Origin: Chryseobacterium sp. FH1
GTDB taxonomy: Bacteria; Bacteroidota; Bacteroidia; Flavobacteriales; Weeksellaceae
DNA length: 64,000 nucleotides
Assembly: GCF_000735135.1 (NCBI RefSeq)
Contig: NZ_JPLZ01000006.1
Span: forward strand, 1,426,001-1,490,000
Direction of reading: 5' to 3'
The translations under genes were made by a program, and so were the position numbers. Positions within the stretch are counted from its first letter, which is position 1; every line of letters starts with the position of its first letter. Below are positions 37,207 through 44,642 of this stretch, in pieces. The notes under the pieces are model-generated. The model worked only from the letters and a program-made list of their open reading frames with translations. It was not told where the DNA came from and ran no database searches.

Positions 37207-37431
37207 TTACTTTAATTTAAAATCAAATAGTTCCTGTGGATGCACATCTAATCCTTTGGCTAACTCTTGAATAGTAGAAATCCTAATATCTACTTCCCCT
37301 TTTTCTATTTTGCTAATATTACTATGATCCACATCGCATTTTTGAGCCAACTCTCTATAACTTAAATTTAGCTTTTTTCTAAAGATCTCAACTCTTTTAC
37401 CAAATGCTATTCTAAATTCTAATTTGTCCAT
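37207..37431 (-). CDS. XRE-family helix-turn-helix regulator
   Basis: 74 residues, a single Cro/C1-type HTH: LSYRELAQKCDVDHSNISKI (HTH helices 2-3), then EKGEVDIRISTIQELAKGLD and VHPQELFDFKLK. It is divergent from the structured RNA, sigma factor and Cas12f-like genes, and separated from hsdR by two terminators, so it more probably belongs with the RNA-guided locus (or stands alone) than with the restriction operon. Such small controllers usually bind their own divergent promoter region. Confidence 0.88.
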   Translation of the reverse strand: MDKLEFRIAFGKRVEIFRKKLNLSYRELAQKCDVDHSNISKIEKGEVDIRISTIQELAKGLDVHPQELFDFKLK

Positions 37432-37517
37432 TGCGGTTAACTTTTAATAGACAAAATGATAAGATTTTAATAAAATTATGTAGTCGAATTAACCTACATT
37501 GATAAAAATATCTTATA

Positions 37518-37550
37518 TTTGCTAAATAAGTTACAATAAAGGTAACTTTG
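37518..37550 (+). promoter_or_regulatory. Strong housekeeping-type promoter of the RNA-sigma-Cas12f locus
   Basis: TTTG (37518-37521), 21 bases, TAACTTTG (37543-37550), both perfect against the Bacteroidota boxes. Transcription should start near 37557, about 37 bases before the first strong RNA stem and 270 bases before the sigma factor start. Confidence 0.65.
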
Positions 37551-37556
37551 CAATAC

Positions 37557-37770
37557 TTCAAAATTAATAATCGAAGCTATTGCTTAGATTCTCGACTAGA
37601 AAACTGGTAATTTTTATGTGTACGGGAAGATAAGTAAATTAGCTCACGACCGCGGCGTGGGCTCTCTTATCGTACACGGGTATACCAGTGCCTCTAGTCA
37701 ATAAGTTGAGTTCCACGCCTTTTCTTTTGGGCAAAATGTAGTGAGTGTATTTTCAATGTTGTAGAGAATT
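37557..37770 (+). ncRNA. Structured leader RNA, candidate tracrRNA/guide scaffold
   Basis: A long nested structure is directly visible: GACTAGA (37594-37600) with TCTAGTC (37693-37699); CTGGTA (37604-37609) with TACCAG (37683-37688); GTGTACG (37618-37624) with CGTACAC (37671-37677); ATAAG (37630-37634) with CTTAT (37666-37670); AGCTCACG (37641-37648) with CGTGGGCT (37656-37663, one G-U). Beyond it lie anti-repeat candidates: TTGAGT (37706-37711), complementary to ACTCAA (39803-39808), and TAGTGAGTGT (37739-37748), complementary to ACACTCACTA (39790-39799), in the antiparallel order needed for one duplex. CCACGCC (37713-37719) can pair with GGCGTGG here or at 39823-39829. No coding frame fits. 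Ends are estimates. Confidence 0.65.
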
Positions 37771-37827
37771 CATACGGAAATCTAGGCAGTTCCTTCCGGC
37801 AATAATTTGCTAAAAGAAACACTGCTT

Positions 37828-38643
37828 ATGAAAAAAAATAATTCTTCACCCCGAAATCTGACCGATCTTCAGCTCTACGAACTGCTAAAAAAAGGTGACA
37901 CTACCTCTCTTGGACATATCCATCTACGCTACAGAAGGCTTCTTTTCTGGATCGGGATGCACTTACTTAAGGATGATTTTGTGGTGGACACGCTAGTTCA
38001 GGATGTCTTTCTCAAATTATGGTTGCACCGGGACGCGATAGAGACGCCTGATCATATTCTTGGCTTCTTACGCTTTGTGATGAAAAGGGATTGCATCTCG
38101 TATTTCAATGCGCCTAGAAATAAATTTAACCGCTTGGTTGCTTCCCTCGAAAGTTTTGAGAATTATCAGGATTATCTCGTCGGTTATGATCCCCTGCATG
38201 ACAGAGAGAATCTCCTCAGCCAGGAATCAGACCAGAAAAATTTCGATGAGGTCACAAAGGTCTTACCCGTTCTGGCTCCCAAAAGAAAACACCTGATCGA
38301 GCTTTGCCTGGAATATGGCTTCCAATACAAACCCATTGCAGAGGCTATGGGAAGCAGTGTGACAGGCATCAGCAATGAGGTGAGCAGAGCCATAGATGAC
38401 CTTCGTAAAATTCTGAATAGAAATTCTTTTGAACAGCCACAGGAAAAAGCGCTCAATAATAAAGTGCAGTCAGAAAAACTCAGCAGTCAACAACTCGATA
38501 TTCTGAAAAGAAGGTTTGAACAGAGATCATCATTTGCAGTCATTGCCAAAGAACTCAAATTACCTGAGAAGGAAGTCCATAGGGAATTCCTGTATGCCTA
38601 TCAACATTTGCAAAATCAAAACATTTCTGAAATACCACTTTGA
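37828..38643 (+). CDS. ECF-type sigma factor paired with a Cas12f-like protein
   Basis: 271 residues from ATG 37828 (a TTG 21 bases earlier is in frame but less likely). Sigma region 2 spans about residues 12-95, with the core-binding and -10 part VVDTLVQDVFLKLWLHRDAI. Region 4 spans about residues 143-197 (LAPKRKHLIELCLEYGFQYK, PIAEAMGSSVTGISNEVSRA). Unlike normal ECF factors of about 180-200 residues it continues with a linker and an extra predicted HTH (about residues 218-262: SSQQLDILKRRFEQRSSFAV, IAKELKLPEKEVHREFLYAY). No anti-sigma or SusCD genes are next to it. One base separates its stop from the Cas12f-like start, so the two proteins are made together and probably act in one complex. 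Confidence 0.85.
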   Translation: MKKNNSSPRNLTDLQLYELLKKGDTTSLGHIHLRYRRLLFWIGMHLLKDDFVVDTLVQDVFLKLWLHRDAIETPDHILGFLRFVMKRDCISYFNAPRNKFNRLVASLESFENYQDYLVGYDPLHDRENLLSQESDQKNFDEVTKVLPVLAPKRKHLIELCLEYGFQYKPIAEAMGSSVTGISNEVSRAIDDLRKILNRNSFEQPQEKALNNKVQSEKLSSQQLDILKRRFEQRSSFAVIAKELKLPEKEVHREFLYAYQHLQNQNISEIPL

Positions 38644-38644
38644 A

Positions 38645-39781
38645 ATGGAAAGATCCACGATAACATTGACCCGAAAAATTCAGCTGCTGATAGATGTTCC
38701 ACCCGATGAGAAAAATGAGGTGTGGGAAAAACTCTATCGGTATCAGAACCGCTGTTTCCGTGCGGCAAATTTAATTGCTTCCCATCTGTATGTTCAGGAG
38801 ATGATCAAGGATTTCTTTTATCTCACAGAAGAGATCCAATACAAGTTGGCAGATTCAAGCAAAGACGAAATGGGAATGCTCAACCGTTCCAAAACAAATA
38901 CAACGGCACGCTTGGTCTTTGACCGTTTCAAAGGAGAGATTCCCACCGATATCTTAGGAAGCCTGAACAATACGATCCAATCCACCTTTTCCAAAAATAA
39001 GGCAGACTATTGGCAGGGAACAAAATCTTTGAGGAACTTTAAAAAAGACATTCCAATTCCGCTTCCGGTCAAATGCATCAGCAAAATGAGATATGATGCC
39101 GAAAAGAAAGCGTTTTGCTTCAATATGTTCGCGATTCCGGTCAAAACCTACTTAGGGAGAGATTTCTCAGACAAACGGCCGATCATGGAACGCCTATTAA
39201 AAACAGAGATCAAGCTCTGCAACTCACAGATCCAGCTAAAAGCAGGAAAAATATTTTGGCTTGCCGTATTTGAATTTGAGAAAGAAGAACATCTCTTAAA
39301 ACCCGAGATCATCGCAGAAGCCTCCCTGTCTTTGGAACATCCCATCGTAGCAAAAGCCAACAATGTGCGGATCAACATCGGTTCGAAAGAGGAGTTTCTC
39401 TATCGCAGATTGGCGATCCAGGCAAGCCAGAAAAGGATCCAAGCTAGTGTCGAATATGCGCGTTCAGGACATGGAGCCAGACGCAAACAAAAGGCACTGT
39501 ACAAAACAGAAGATTTGGAAAGCAGGTATGTCAGCCATCGGCTTCATCTGTACAGCCGGAAGCTGATTGATTTCTGCATCCAACAACAGGCAGGAACATT
39601 GATCCTCAAAGATCAGGAAGACAAGATAGGCATTGCAAAGGAACAGGAATTTGTACTCCGCAACTGGAGTTATTATGAGCTGCAGACAAAAATAAAATAC
39701 AAAGCAGAAAAGGCGGGCATCGAATTGATCAATAGGATAGCTAAAAAAAATAACGAGGGTGCTTGTAAACCCGTAGGGTGA
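38645..39781 (+). CDS. Nuclease-dead Cas12f/TnpB-like protein
   Basis: 378 residues from ATG 38645 (TGA-A-ATG junction with the sigma gene; an earlier in-frame start inside the sigma gene is rejected). The N-terminal half is WED/REC-like (STITLTRKIQLLIDVPP, helical part to about 130, then FCFNMFAIPVKTYL and IFWLAVFEFEKEE). The RuvC half is recognisable from residue 235: VRINIGSKEEFLYRRLAIQA, YARSGHGARRKQKAL, SHRLHLYSRKLIDFC, TLILKDQED, and WSYYELQTKIKYKAEKAGIE as in TnpB/Cas12f. Catalytic sites are lost: RuvC-I Asp is Asn244, RuvC-II Glu is Lys322, and the chain ends at GACKPVG where the TSxxCSxCG zinc ribbon would start, so RuvC-III Asp is missing. A DNA-binding, non-cutting, RNA-guided protein is inferred. 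Confidence 0.8.
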   Translation: MERSTITLTRKIQLLIDVPPDEKNEVWEKLYRYQNRCFRAANLIASHLYVQEMIKDFFYLTEEIQYKLADSSKDEMGMLNRSKTNTTARLVFDRFKGEIPTDILGSLNNTIQSTFSKNKADYWQGTKSLRNFKKDIPIPLPVKCISKMRYDAEKKAFCFNMFAIPVKTYLGRDFSDKRPIMERLLKTEIKLCNSQIQLKAGKIFWLAVFEFEKEEHLLKPEIIAEASLSLEHPIVAKANNVRINIGSKEEFLYRRLAIQASQKRIQASVEYARSGHGARRKQKALYKTEDLESRYVSHRLHLYSRKLIDFCIQQQAGTLILKDQEDKIGIAKEQEFVLRNWSYYELQTKIKYKAEKAGIELINRIAKKNNEGACKPVG

Positions 39782-39787
39782 GGTCAT

Positions 39788-39846
39788 GAACACTCACTAA
39801 ATACTCAATAAGTATATACAACGGCGTGGGCTTCTTTTTTTAATGG
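39788..39846 (+). ncRNA. Repeat-like segment with possible guide (crRNA-like) in the Cas12f 3' region
   Basis: After the stop, 39788-39822 (35 nt, starting GAACACTCACTAAATAC and ending AAGTATATACAAC) behaves like a Cas12f repeat: it ends in CAAC as known repeats do, and holds ACACTCACTA and ACTCAA, complementary to the upstream leader RNA. What follows, from 39823 (GGCGTGGGCTTC then a T-run), would be the guide. Only one unit is seen; a weak echo (TCAATAA at 39856) lies 51 bases after the first TCAATAA. The guide boundary is not certain because GGCGTGG can also pair with the scaffold. Confidence 0.5.
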
Positions 39847-39903
39847 AAAAGCTTGTCAATAAATAGAAATTTAAGTAATTCGGGATAATTACTTTTTCAT
39901 AGT

Positions 39904-39935
39904 AAAGGCTCAACTAATTCGGTTGAGCCTTTTTA
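39904..39935 (+). terminator. Terminator of the sigma-Cas12f-guide transcript
   Basis: AAAGGCTCAAC (39904-39914) with GTTGAGCCTTT (39922-39932), 7-base loop, five T. A strong Rho-independent terminator bounding the RNA-guided locus. Confidence 0.85.
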
Positions 39936-39997
39936 GATTTTCAATTTTATATTAAACCTGCAACTATTTTTGAGACAAAATTCATATATTTTCTATG

Positions 39998-40030
39998 TTA
40001 AATTTTGCATCGACTAGACATTAAATTTTG
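39998..40030 (+). promoter_or_regulatory. Direct repeats upstream of the hybrid regulator
   Basis: TTAAATTTTG occurs twice, at 39998-40007 and 40021-40030 (23-bp period, about two helical turns), enclosing TCGACTAGA (40010-40018), a 9-mer also found at the foot of the leader RNA (37592-37600). Could be an activator site for the downstream gene; not proven. Confidence 0.3.
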
Positions 40031-40121
40031 ATAATCTCTTATTGTTAAATTTCTTAAAGCCGAAATCGAAGATTCGATATAGTCTATGCCTGATATTACT
40101 CCTGCGACGTAAAGGGAAGGA

Positions 40122-40156
40122 AGGGTTTGGGGAAATAATTTTTATGAAATTTGAAC
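40122..40156 (+). repeat. Partial MITE-like repeat, copy C
   Basis: AGGGTTTGGGGAAATAATTT then TTATGAAATTTGAAC matches the right half of copies A and B with few changes. The ATG at 40144 lies in this repeat and is therefore not taken as the start of the next gene. Confidence 0.6.
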
Positions 40157-40215
40157 ATTTTTATAATAAATTAAAGTATTTTAGCTATGTCAACCAATTT
40201 GTTGATAGAGATCGA

Positions 40216-43158
40216 ATGGTGAAATTCAGGATTTGTAAAAGCATCTATATTGTACTATTTTCTTTAGTACAAGTCTTTCTGTTTGGCCAATCTCAGACCG
40301 TTATCCTTACGGACCAACAAATTGAAAAACCCATATCGCTACAAAATTCCCACTGGAGGTTTCATCCCGGAGATAAAATAGAATTTGCGAGTCCGGCATT
40401 TTCTGATGAGTCGTGGGAAATTATTTCTAATACCAATTTCGGGAAAGATAAATACAGCAGAGCACCAATGCCAAAAGGCTGGACGGGAATTGGCTGGTTT
40501 AGAATTTGGGTTCAAAAATCGAACTCAAATTTAACCGATACTTGGGCAATGTCAGTCAACCACGATGGCGCATCAGAAGTCTATCTGGACGGAAAAAAAA
40601 TAATGACCATAGGAAAAGTTGATGATTCAAAAGAAGATATGGTGGCAAGTAGGCAACCCTACCTCAGTATTCCGCTCGCAATTACCGATACCGCTACCCA
40701 TGTTATCGCAATAAGGTATTGCAATTATAACGCAGCATTTCCCAATTTTTACGGATTTCAGGCTAGTTTGCAGGACTTGCATCAGATGAATGCGAAGCAA
40801 AAGGCGGATAAATTCGTAATGGATCAATTGCTGATGAGCGTTGCTGCCGCCTGTATTTTGATTCTTTTGCATCTCTTGATTTTTATCTTTTATCCAAAAC
40901 AAAAAATTAACCTTTACTATGTTCTATTTGTTGCTTGCGTAGCCATTGGGTTGTATTCACGTTATCAAACCTTTGTTACTACAAGTCCGGCTCAGCAAGT
41001 CTTTTATTGCAAGATCTTCATGGGATTTGTTACGCTTCATCTCACGTTTGGATTTCTTTTATTATACTATGCGGCTTTTGGCAAATTACCAATCAAACGA
41101 ACTATTCTTATGCTTTTGGCATCAGTACCGATCGCGGTTTATTTTCTATTTAATTGGTATGATACGTGGAATGACAGCAAATTAGATTGGTTTCAGAATT
41201 GGCATCAAAATATATTTTTGCTGGTTTTTTTTACTGATGCGGTATTTTTCTTGCTCAAAGCCATCAAAAATGGAAACAAAAAATTGTGGTTGCTTCTTGT
41301 CGGAATGTTCATATTTATAGTAATGGGAACTATAGCAGGTTCTAACCAGTTTGGATGGTTTACCCTGCAACAGGTGATGGTTTTGTTTGGTTGGGGCAAT
41401 CTATTAATGCCTCTTATGTTTTCAATTTATTTGGCGATCGATATTGCTGCAACCAATAGAAATCTCGCTTTTCAACTGGTAGAAAACAAAAAGCTGTCCG
41501 AAGAAAATCTGGAAAAGGAACTAGAAAAAAACAGACTTATCTCCGAGCAGGCGGATCATCTTGAAAAAACAGTTCTACAAAGAACGGCGCAAGTTCGGGA
41601 TCAGGCAGAAAAATTGCAAGAGATGGATGCTGCCAAATCTAGATTTTTTATAAACCTGACGCACGAATTCAAGACACCGCTGACACTGATTATTAATCCT
41701 GCGAAAGAACTGTTGCAAAATCCAGACAAAGAAACAGCAAAGCAATATGCCAAATATATCCTGAAAAACAGCGAACGTCTTTTGCAACTCATTAATCAAC
41801 TTTTGGATCTGAGCCGTCTCGAAAGCGGGCAAATGAAGGTGGACTATCGAAATATCGACATCGTGAAATGGCTGGAATTGCACGTGAAGCAATTTGGTTC
41901 CTTAGCGGAGCACCATTATCTTGAACTGAAATTTGAAACTGGGCAACAGGAACTTTGGGTACAAACGGATCTTGACAAGCTTGAAAAAATTGTACAGAAT
42001 TTGGTTTCAAATGCGATAAAATTTAGTGAGAAAAATGGTTCTGTAGATGTCATATTCCAAAAATTGAATGAAAACTATTTTGAAATTAAAGTAATTGATA
42101 AAGGAATTGGTATTAAAAAAGAAAAATTGCCCTATATCTTTGATCGGTTTTATCAAGCAGACACTTCTGATTCTCGCGATAGGGAAGGTGCAGGCATCGG
42201 ATTAGCTTTAGTGAAGGAATTGGTGGAACTTTTAAACGGAAGTATTGAGGTCAATAGCGAAGAAAATAAGGGCTCAACTTTCACTGTAAGATTACCCTAT
42301 TTCTCTGCGGATAAAAATTCTGAAGAAACGGTCACATCATCTTTATCTGAAATATACGACAGCCACAGCAGTATCGAATTAATTGACGATGAAGAAGATC
42401 AGCAAACTAAAGAAACCATTTTAATAGCGGAAGACAATGAGCAACTTCGTGAATTTATAGAAATTACGTTAAAGAAAAACTATCAAGTCCTGTCAACCAG
42501 TAACGGCGAAGAAGGAATACAAATAGCCCAGGAAACAATACCCGATCTGGTGATCACCGATCTTATGATGCCCAAAAAAAACGGATATGAACTCTGCGAT
42601 ACACTCAAAAATGATGAGCGCACAAGCCACATTCCCATTGTTATGCTAACGGCAAAAACCGATCAGGACAGCAAGATCCAAGGGATAAAATCCGGTGCCG
42701 ACGCATACCTTGCAAAACCGTTCGATAAAACAGAATTAATAGCCATCATCGAAAATCTCATTACGACACGTCAAAAACTAAGATCAAAATTTTCTCAAAA
42801 TAAGGGTTGGCTGAGCGAAATTTCCAAATTACCATCAATAGAGCAATCATTTTTATCAAAAATAAAAGACATTATTAATGATCGGATAGATGATGCGCAG
42901 CTAAGTGCAGAATCCTTGGGGAGCGAAGTTGGTCTTAGCCGAACGCAACTCCACAGGAAACTCAAAGCATTGATCAACCAAAGTCCAGGTGAGCTTTTGC
43001 GCACCATTCGTATGCAAAAAGCGCACGAACTGTTGGAAAAAAAGACAGGCTCTATTGCGGAAGTAGGTTTTATGGTAGGCTACGGAAATCCTGCAAATTT
43101 TTCTACCAGTTTCGCAAAACATTTTGGCTATCCACCAAGTGCAGTTAATAAAGATTAG
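40216..43158 (+). CDS. Hybrid two-component regulator (7TM sensor, histidine kinase, receiver, AraC-type HTH)
   Basis: 980 residues from ATG 40216, chosen because it directly begins a signal sequence (MVKFRICKSIYIVLFSLVQV). Order: periplasmic galactose-binding-like domain (about 30-190, SHWRFHPGDKIEF, WFRIWVQK, SVNHDGASEVYLDGKKI), seven-TM block (about 200-408), coiled linker, HisKA with His in FFINLTHEFKTPL (about 481), HATPase (NLVSNAIKFSEKNG, GAGIGLALVKELVELL), receiver with Asp in DLVITDLMMPKKNG (about 781) and Lys in LAKPFDKTE, then AraC HTH (about 880-980, SLGSEVGLSRTQLHRKLKAL, VGYGNPANFSTSFAKHFGYP). It senses an outside signal and binds DNA itself. Likely controls the lipoprotein and secreted-protein genes downstream. 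Confidence 0.93.
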   Translation: MVKFRICKSIYIVLFSLVQVFLFGQSQTVILTDQQIEKPISLQNSHWRFHPGDKIEFASPAFSDESWEIISNTNFGKDKYSRAPMPKGWTGIGWFRIWVQKSNSNLTDTWAMSVNHDGASEVYLDGKKIMTIGKVDDSKEDMVASRQPYLSIPLAITDTATHVIAIRYCNYNAAFPNFYGFQASLQDLHQMNAKQKADKFVMDQLLMSVAAACILILLHLLIFIFYPKQKINLYYVLFVACVAIGLYSRYQTFVTTSPAQQVFYCKIFMGFVTLHLTFGFLLLYYAAFGKLPIKRTILMLLASVPIAVYFLFNWYDTWNDSKLDWFQNWHQNIFLLVFFTDAVFFLLKAIKNGNKKLWLLLVGMFIFIVMGTIAGSNQFGWFTLQQVMVLFGWGNLLMPLMFSIYLAIDIAATNRNLAFQLVENKKLSEENLEKELEKNRLISEQADHLEKTVLQRTAQVRDQAEKLQEMDAAKSRFFINLTHEFKTPLTLIINPAKELLQNPDKETAKQYAKYILKNSERLLQLINQLLDLSRLESGQMKVDYRNIDIVKWLELHVKQFGSLAEHHYLELKFETGQQELWVQTDLDKLEKIVQNLVSNAIKFSEKNGSVDVIFQKLNENYFEIKVIDKGIGIKKEKLPYIFDRFYQADTSDSRDREGAGIGLALVKELVELLNGSIEVNSEENKGSTFTVRLPYFSADKNSEETVTSSLSEIYDSHSSIELIDDEEDQQTKETILIAEDNEQLREFIEITLKKNYQVLSTSNGEEGIQIAQETIPDLVITDLMMPKKNGYELCDTLKNDERTSHIPIVMLTAKTDQDSKIQGIKSGADAYLAKPFDKTELIAIIENLITTRQKLRSKFSQNKGWLSEISKLPSIEQSFLSKIKDIINDRIDDAQLSAESLGSEVGLSRTQLHRKLKALINQSPGELLRTIRMQKAHELLEKKTGSIAEVGFMVGYGNPANFSTSFAKHFGYPPSAVNKD

Positions 43159-43332
43159 TTTTTAAATACACTAGAATTTAGCACAAATCCCTGACTTTTC
43201 AGATTTTCAAATATCTTTTTAATGTTTTAATGCTTGATTTTGCGCCTTAAGGTTTTTAATTGGCAACAAATTCAAATTAATATGCAACAAAATCAAAACA
43301 CACAATAATAATTCGTTTAAACGCACAATATC

Positions 43333-43368
43333 AAAAGCATTTGCAACAACAGCAAATGCTTTTTTTTG
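43333..43368. terminator. Terminator after the hybrid regulator
   Basis: AAAAGCATTTGC (43333-43344) with GCAAATGCTTTTTTTT (43352-43367); works in the plus direction with a T8 tail. Confidence 0.8.
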
Positions 43369-43434
43369 TTTCTGAATGTAGCTTTGGACTATCGAAATAA
43401 AGAAATATCCAATAACTTATTAAATCTTACAATT

Positions 43435-43815
43435 ATGAAAACTTTAATTTTTAGCCTTATTACAACTTGTTTGTTGATGTCTTGCCAGAATAATAATTCA
43501 AAAACCGATACTTCCGTAATTGGTGATTGGGATGCCCATCTCCGCCATAATGGAAAACCGTATGTTTTGAAGGCGCATTTTGGTGCAGATAATAATTATG
43601 AAGGATTTACCGACGGAAAATTATTCGTCACCGGTAAATATACAATCAACGGAGATGTTATGATCATCTCCGATTCACTTTGTAATGAGCACTACGAAGG
43701 GAAATACAAAATTGCATTTTTTGCTAAAGATTCTTTGCGTTTTTCTGTGATTGAAGATACTTGCAAAATGAGAAACCAAGGAATAAACGGACTTGCAGTT
43801 AAGAGATTACAATAA
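43435..43815 (+). CDS. Small lipoprotein, unknown function
   Basis: 126 residues from ATG 43435 (an upstream in-frame extension lies over the terminator and is rejected). Lipoprotein signal MKTLIFSLITTCLLMSC. The mature part, about 105 residues, has VIGDWDAHLRHNGKPYVLKA, VTGKYTINGDVMIISDSLC and KIAFFAKDSLRFSVIEDTC, which looks like a small lipocalin-type beta barrel measured-growth pattern (DW...G.Y.I.gd), family not named. First of a run of secreted proteins after the hybrid regulator. Confidence 0.75.
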   Translation: MKTLIFSLITTCLLMSCQNNNSKTDTSVIGDWDAHLRHNGKPYVLKAHFGADNNYEGFTDGKLFVTGKYTINGDVMIISDSLCNEHYEGKYKIAFFAKDSLRFSVIEDTCKMRNQGINGLAVKRLQ

Positions 43816-43963
43816 AAAAGCAATTTCCAGCTTTACTCATTTTGGTAATACTTCTAATCATTGTCTTGATCTACACACCTGACTGAGTTTAGTTAAGAAT
43901 TCAAATCTATTATAGGGTCTGTTAGTAGAAAAACATCCAATCAATCTAAATAATTATGTCATT

Positions 43964-44623
43964 ATGAAAACACTTAAAATAATTTCGATATTTCTGCTGA
44001 TGATTGGTTTGATGTCTTGCAGAAGAGACGATAAAGAACCAGAAGTTGTTGAAGATTCTTTTGATATTACAGATTATGTGCTTGTAGCATTGGCAAAGGA
44101 TGATAACCAATCATCAACTTTTATTCTAACTTTTGAAAAGGAGGCTCAAGGAAAATCTATTGAGTATCACACCTTTGCCCCGATTGAAGGCTATAATTAT
44201 ACTTACACTTTTGTAGATGGCATCGTAAAAATTTATAGTGCAGGTTACGTTGTCAGAGAATTTAAGATTCAAAATAAAACGATTGTATCAGCCAATAATG
44301 CGGATCAACTTAATTATAAATTATCATTAGTGAAAATTTCAAATATAAACCAGCTCAATGGCAATACCTATGTTGGATCGTGGAGAGTTCCGGGAACAAA
44401 TACCCAATATGCTGTAAATTTAAGGTTCTCTGGCACTCATTACTCCGAATCATATCCTAATCCGATTGATCCTAATCAGGAATATAAGATTATAAAAAAC
44501 GTCGCTGCATATTCAATTGAAGCGAACAAACGATCTCTATGGATTCTGGTAGATGGTAAATTAGAGGGGTACAGGCAACTTTTTCCTCTTGCTCAGCAGA
44601 TTGGAACTTTCCAAAAACAATAA
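43964..44623 (+). CDS. Lipoprotein, unknown function
   Basis: 219 residues, lipobox MIGLMSC after a hydrophobic signal. The sequence begins MKTLKIISIFLLMIGLMSCR, close to the gene at 47385 (MKTLKLICFLMLILSLSACN), and both continue with a D/E-rich spacer (RRDDKEPEVVED, NRENDEPETIN), so the two may be paralogues. Middle: SIEYHTFAPIEGYNYTYTFV, later NQLNGNTYVGSWRVPGTN, a beta-strand pattern with repeated aromatic residues. Faces the periplasm or outside. No known domain recognised. Confidence 0.75.
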   Translation: MKTLKIISIFLLMIGLMSCRRDDKEPEVVEDSFDITDYVLVALAKDDNQSSTFILTFEKEAQGKSIEYHTFAPIEGYNYTYTFVDGIVKIYSAGYVVREFKIQNKTIVSANNADQLNYKLSLVKISNINQLNGNTYVGSWRVPGTNTQYAVNLRFSGTHYSESYPNPIDPNQEYKIIKNVAAYSIEANKRSLWILVDGKLEGYRQLFPLAQQIGTFQKQ

Positions 44624-44642
44624 TTTCAAAATAAAAATTATT

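Noticed and set aside
37207-37431. XRE gene as the controller of the restriction operon
   Set aside because: Two terminators separate it from hsdR and it points the other way; it is equally or more likely linked with the RNA-guided locus, so no assignment is made.
38516-38644. Longer start for the Cas12f-like protein, inside the sigma gene
   Set aside because: The extra 43 residues are the shadow of the sigma gene in another frame; the ATG at 38645 follows the sigma stop by one base and starts the conserved region.
39788-39935. A multi-unit CRISPR array after the Cas12f-like gene
   Set aside because: Only one repeat-like unit is clear; the echo TCAATAA at 39856 is too short to call a second repeat.
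40042-40215. Upstream extension of the hybrid regulator
   Set aside because: Covers a partial MITE-like repeat and has no signal peptide; ATG 40216 directly begins one.
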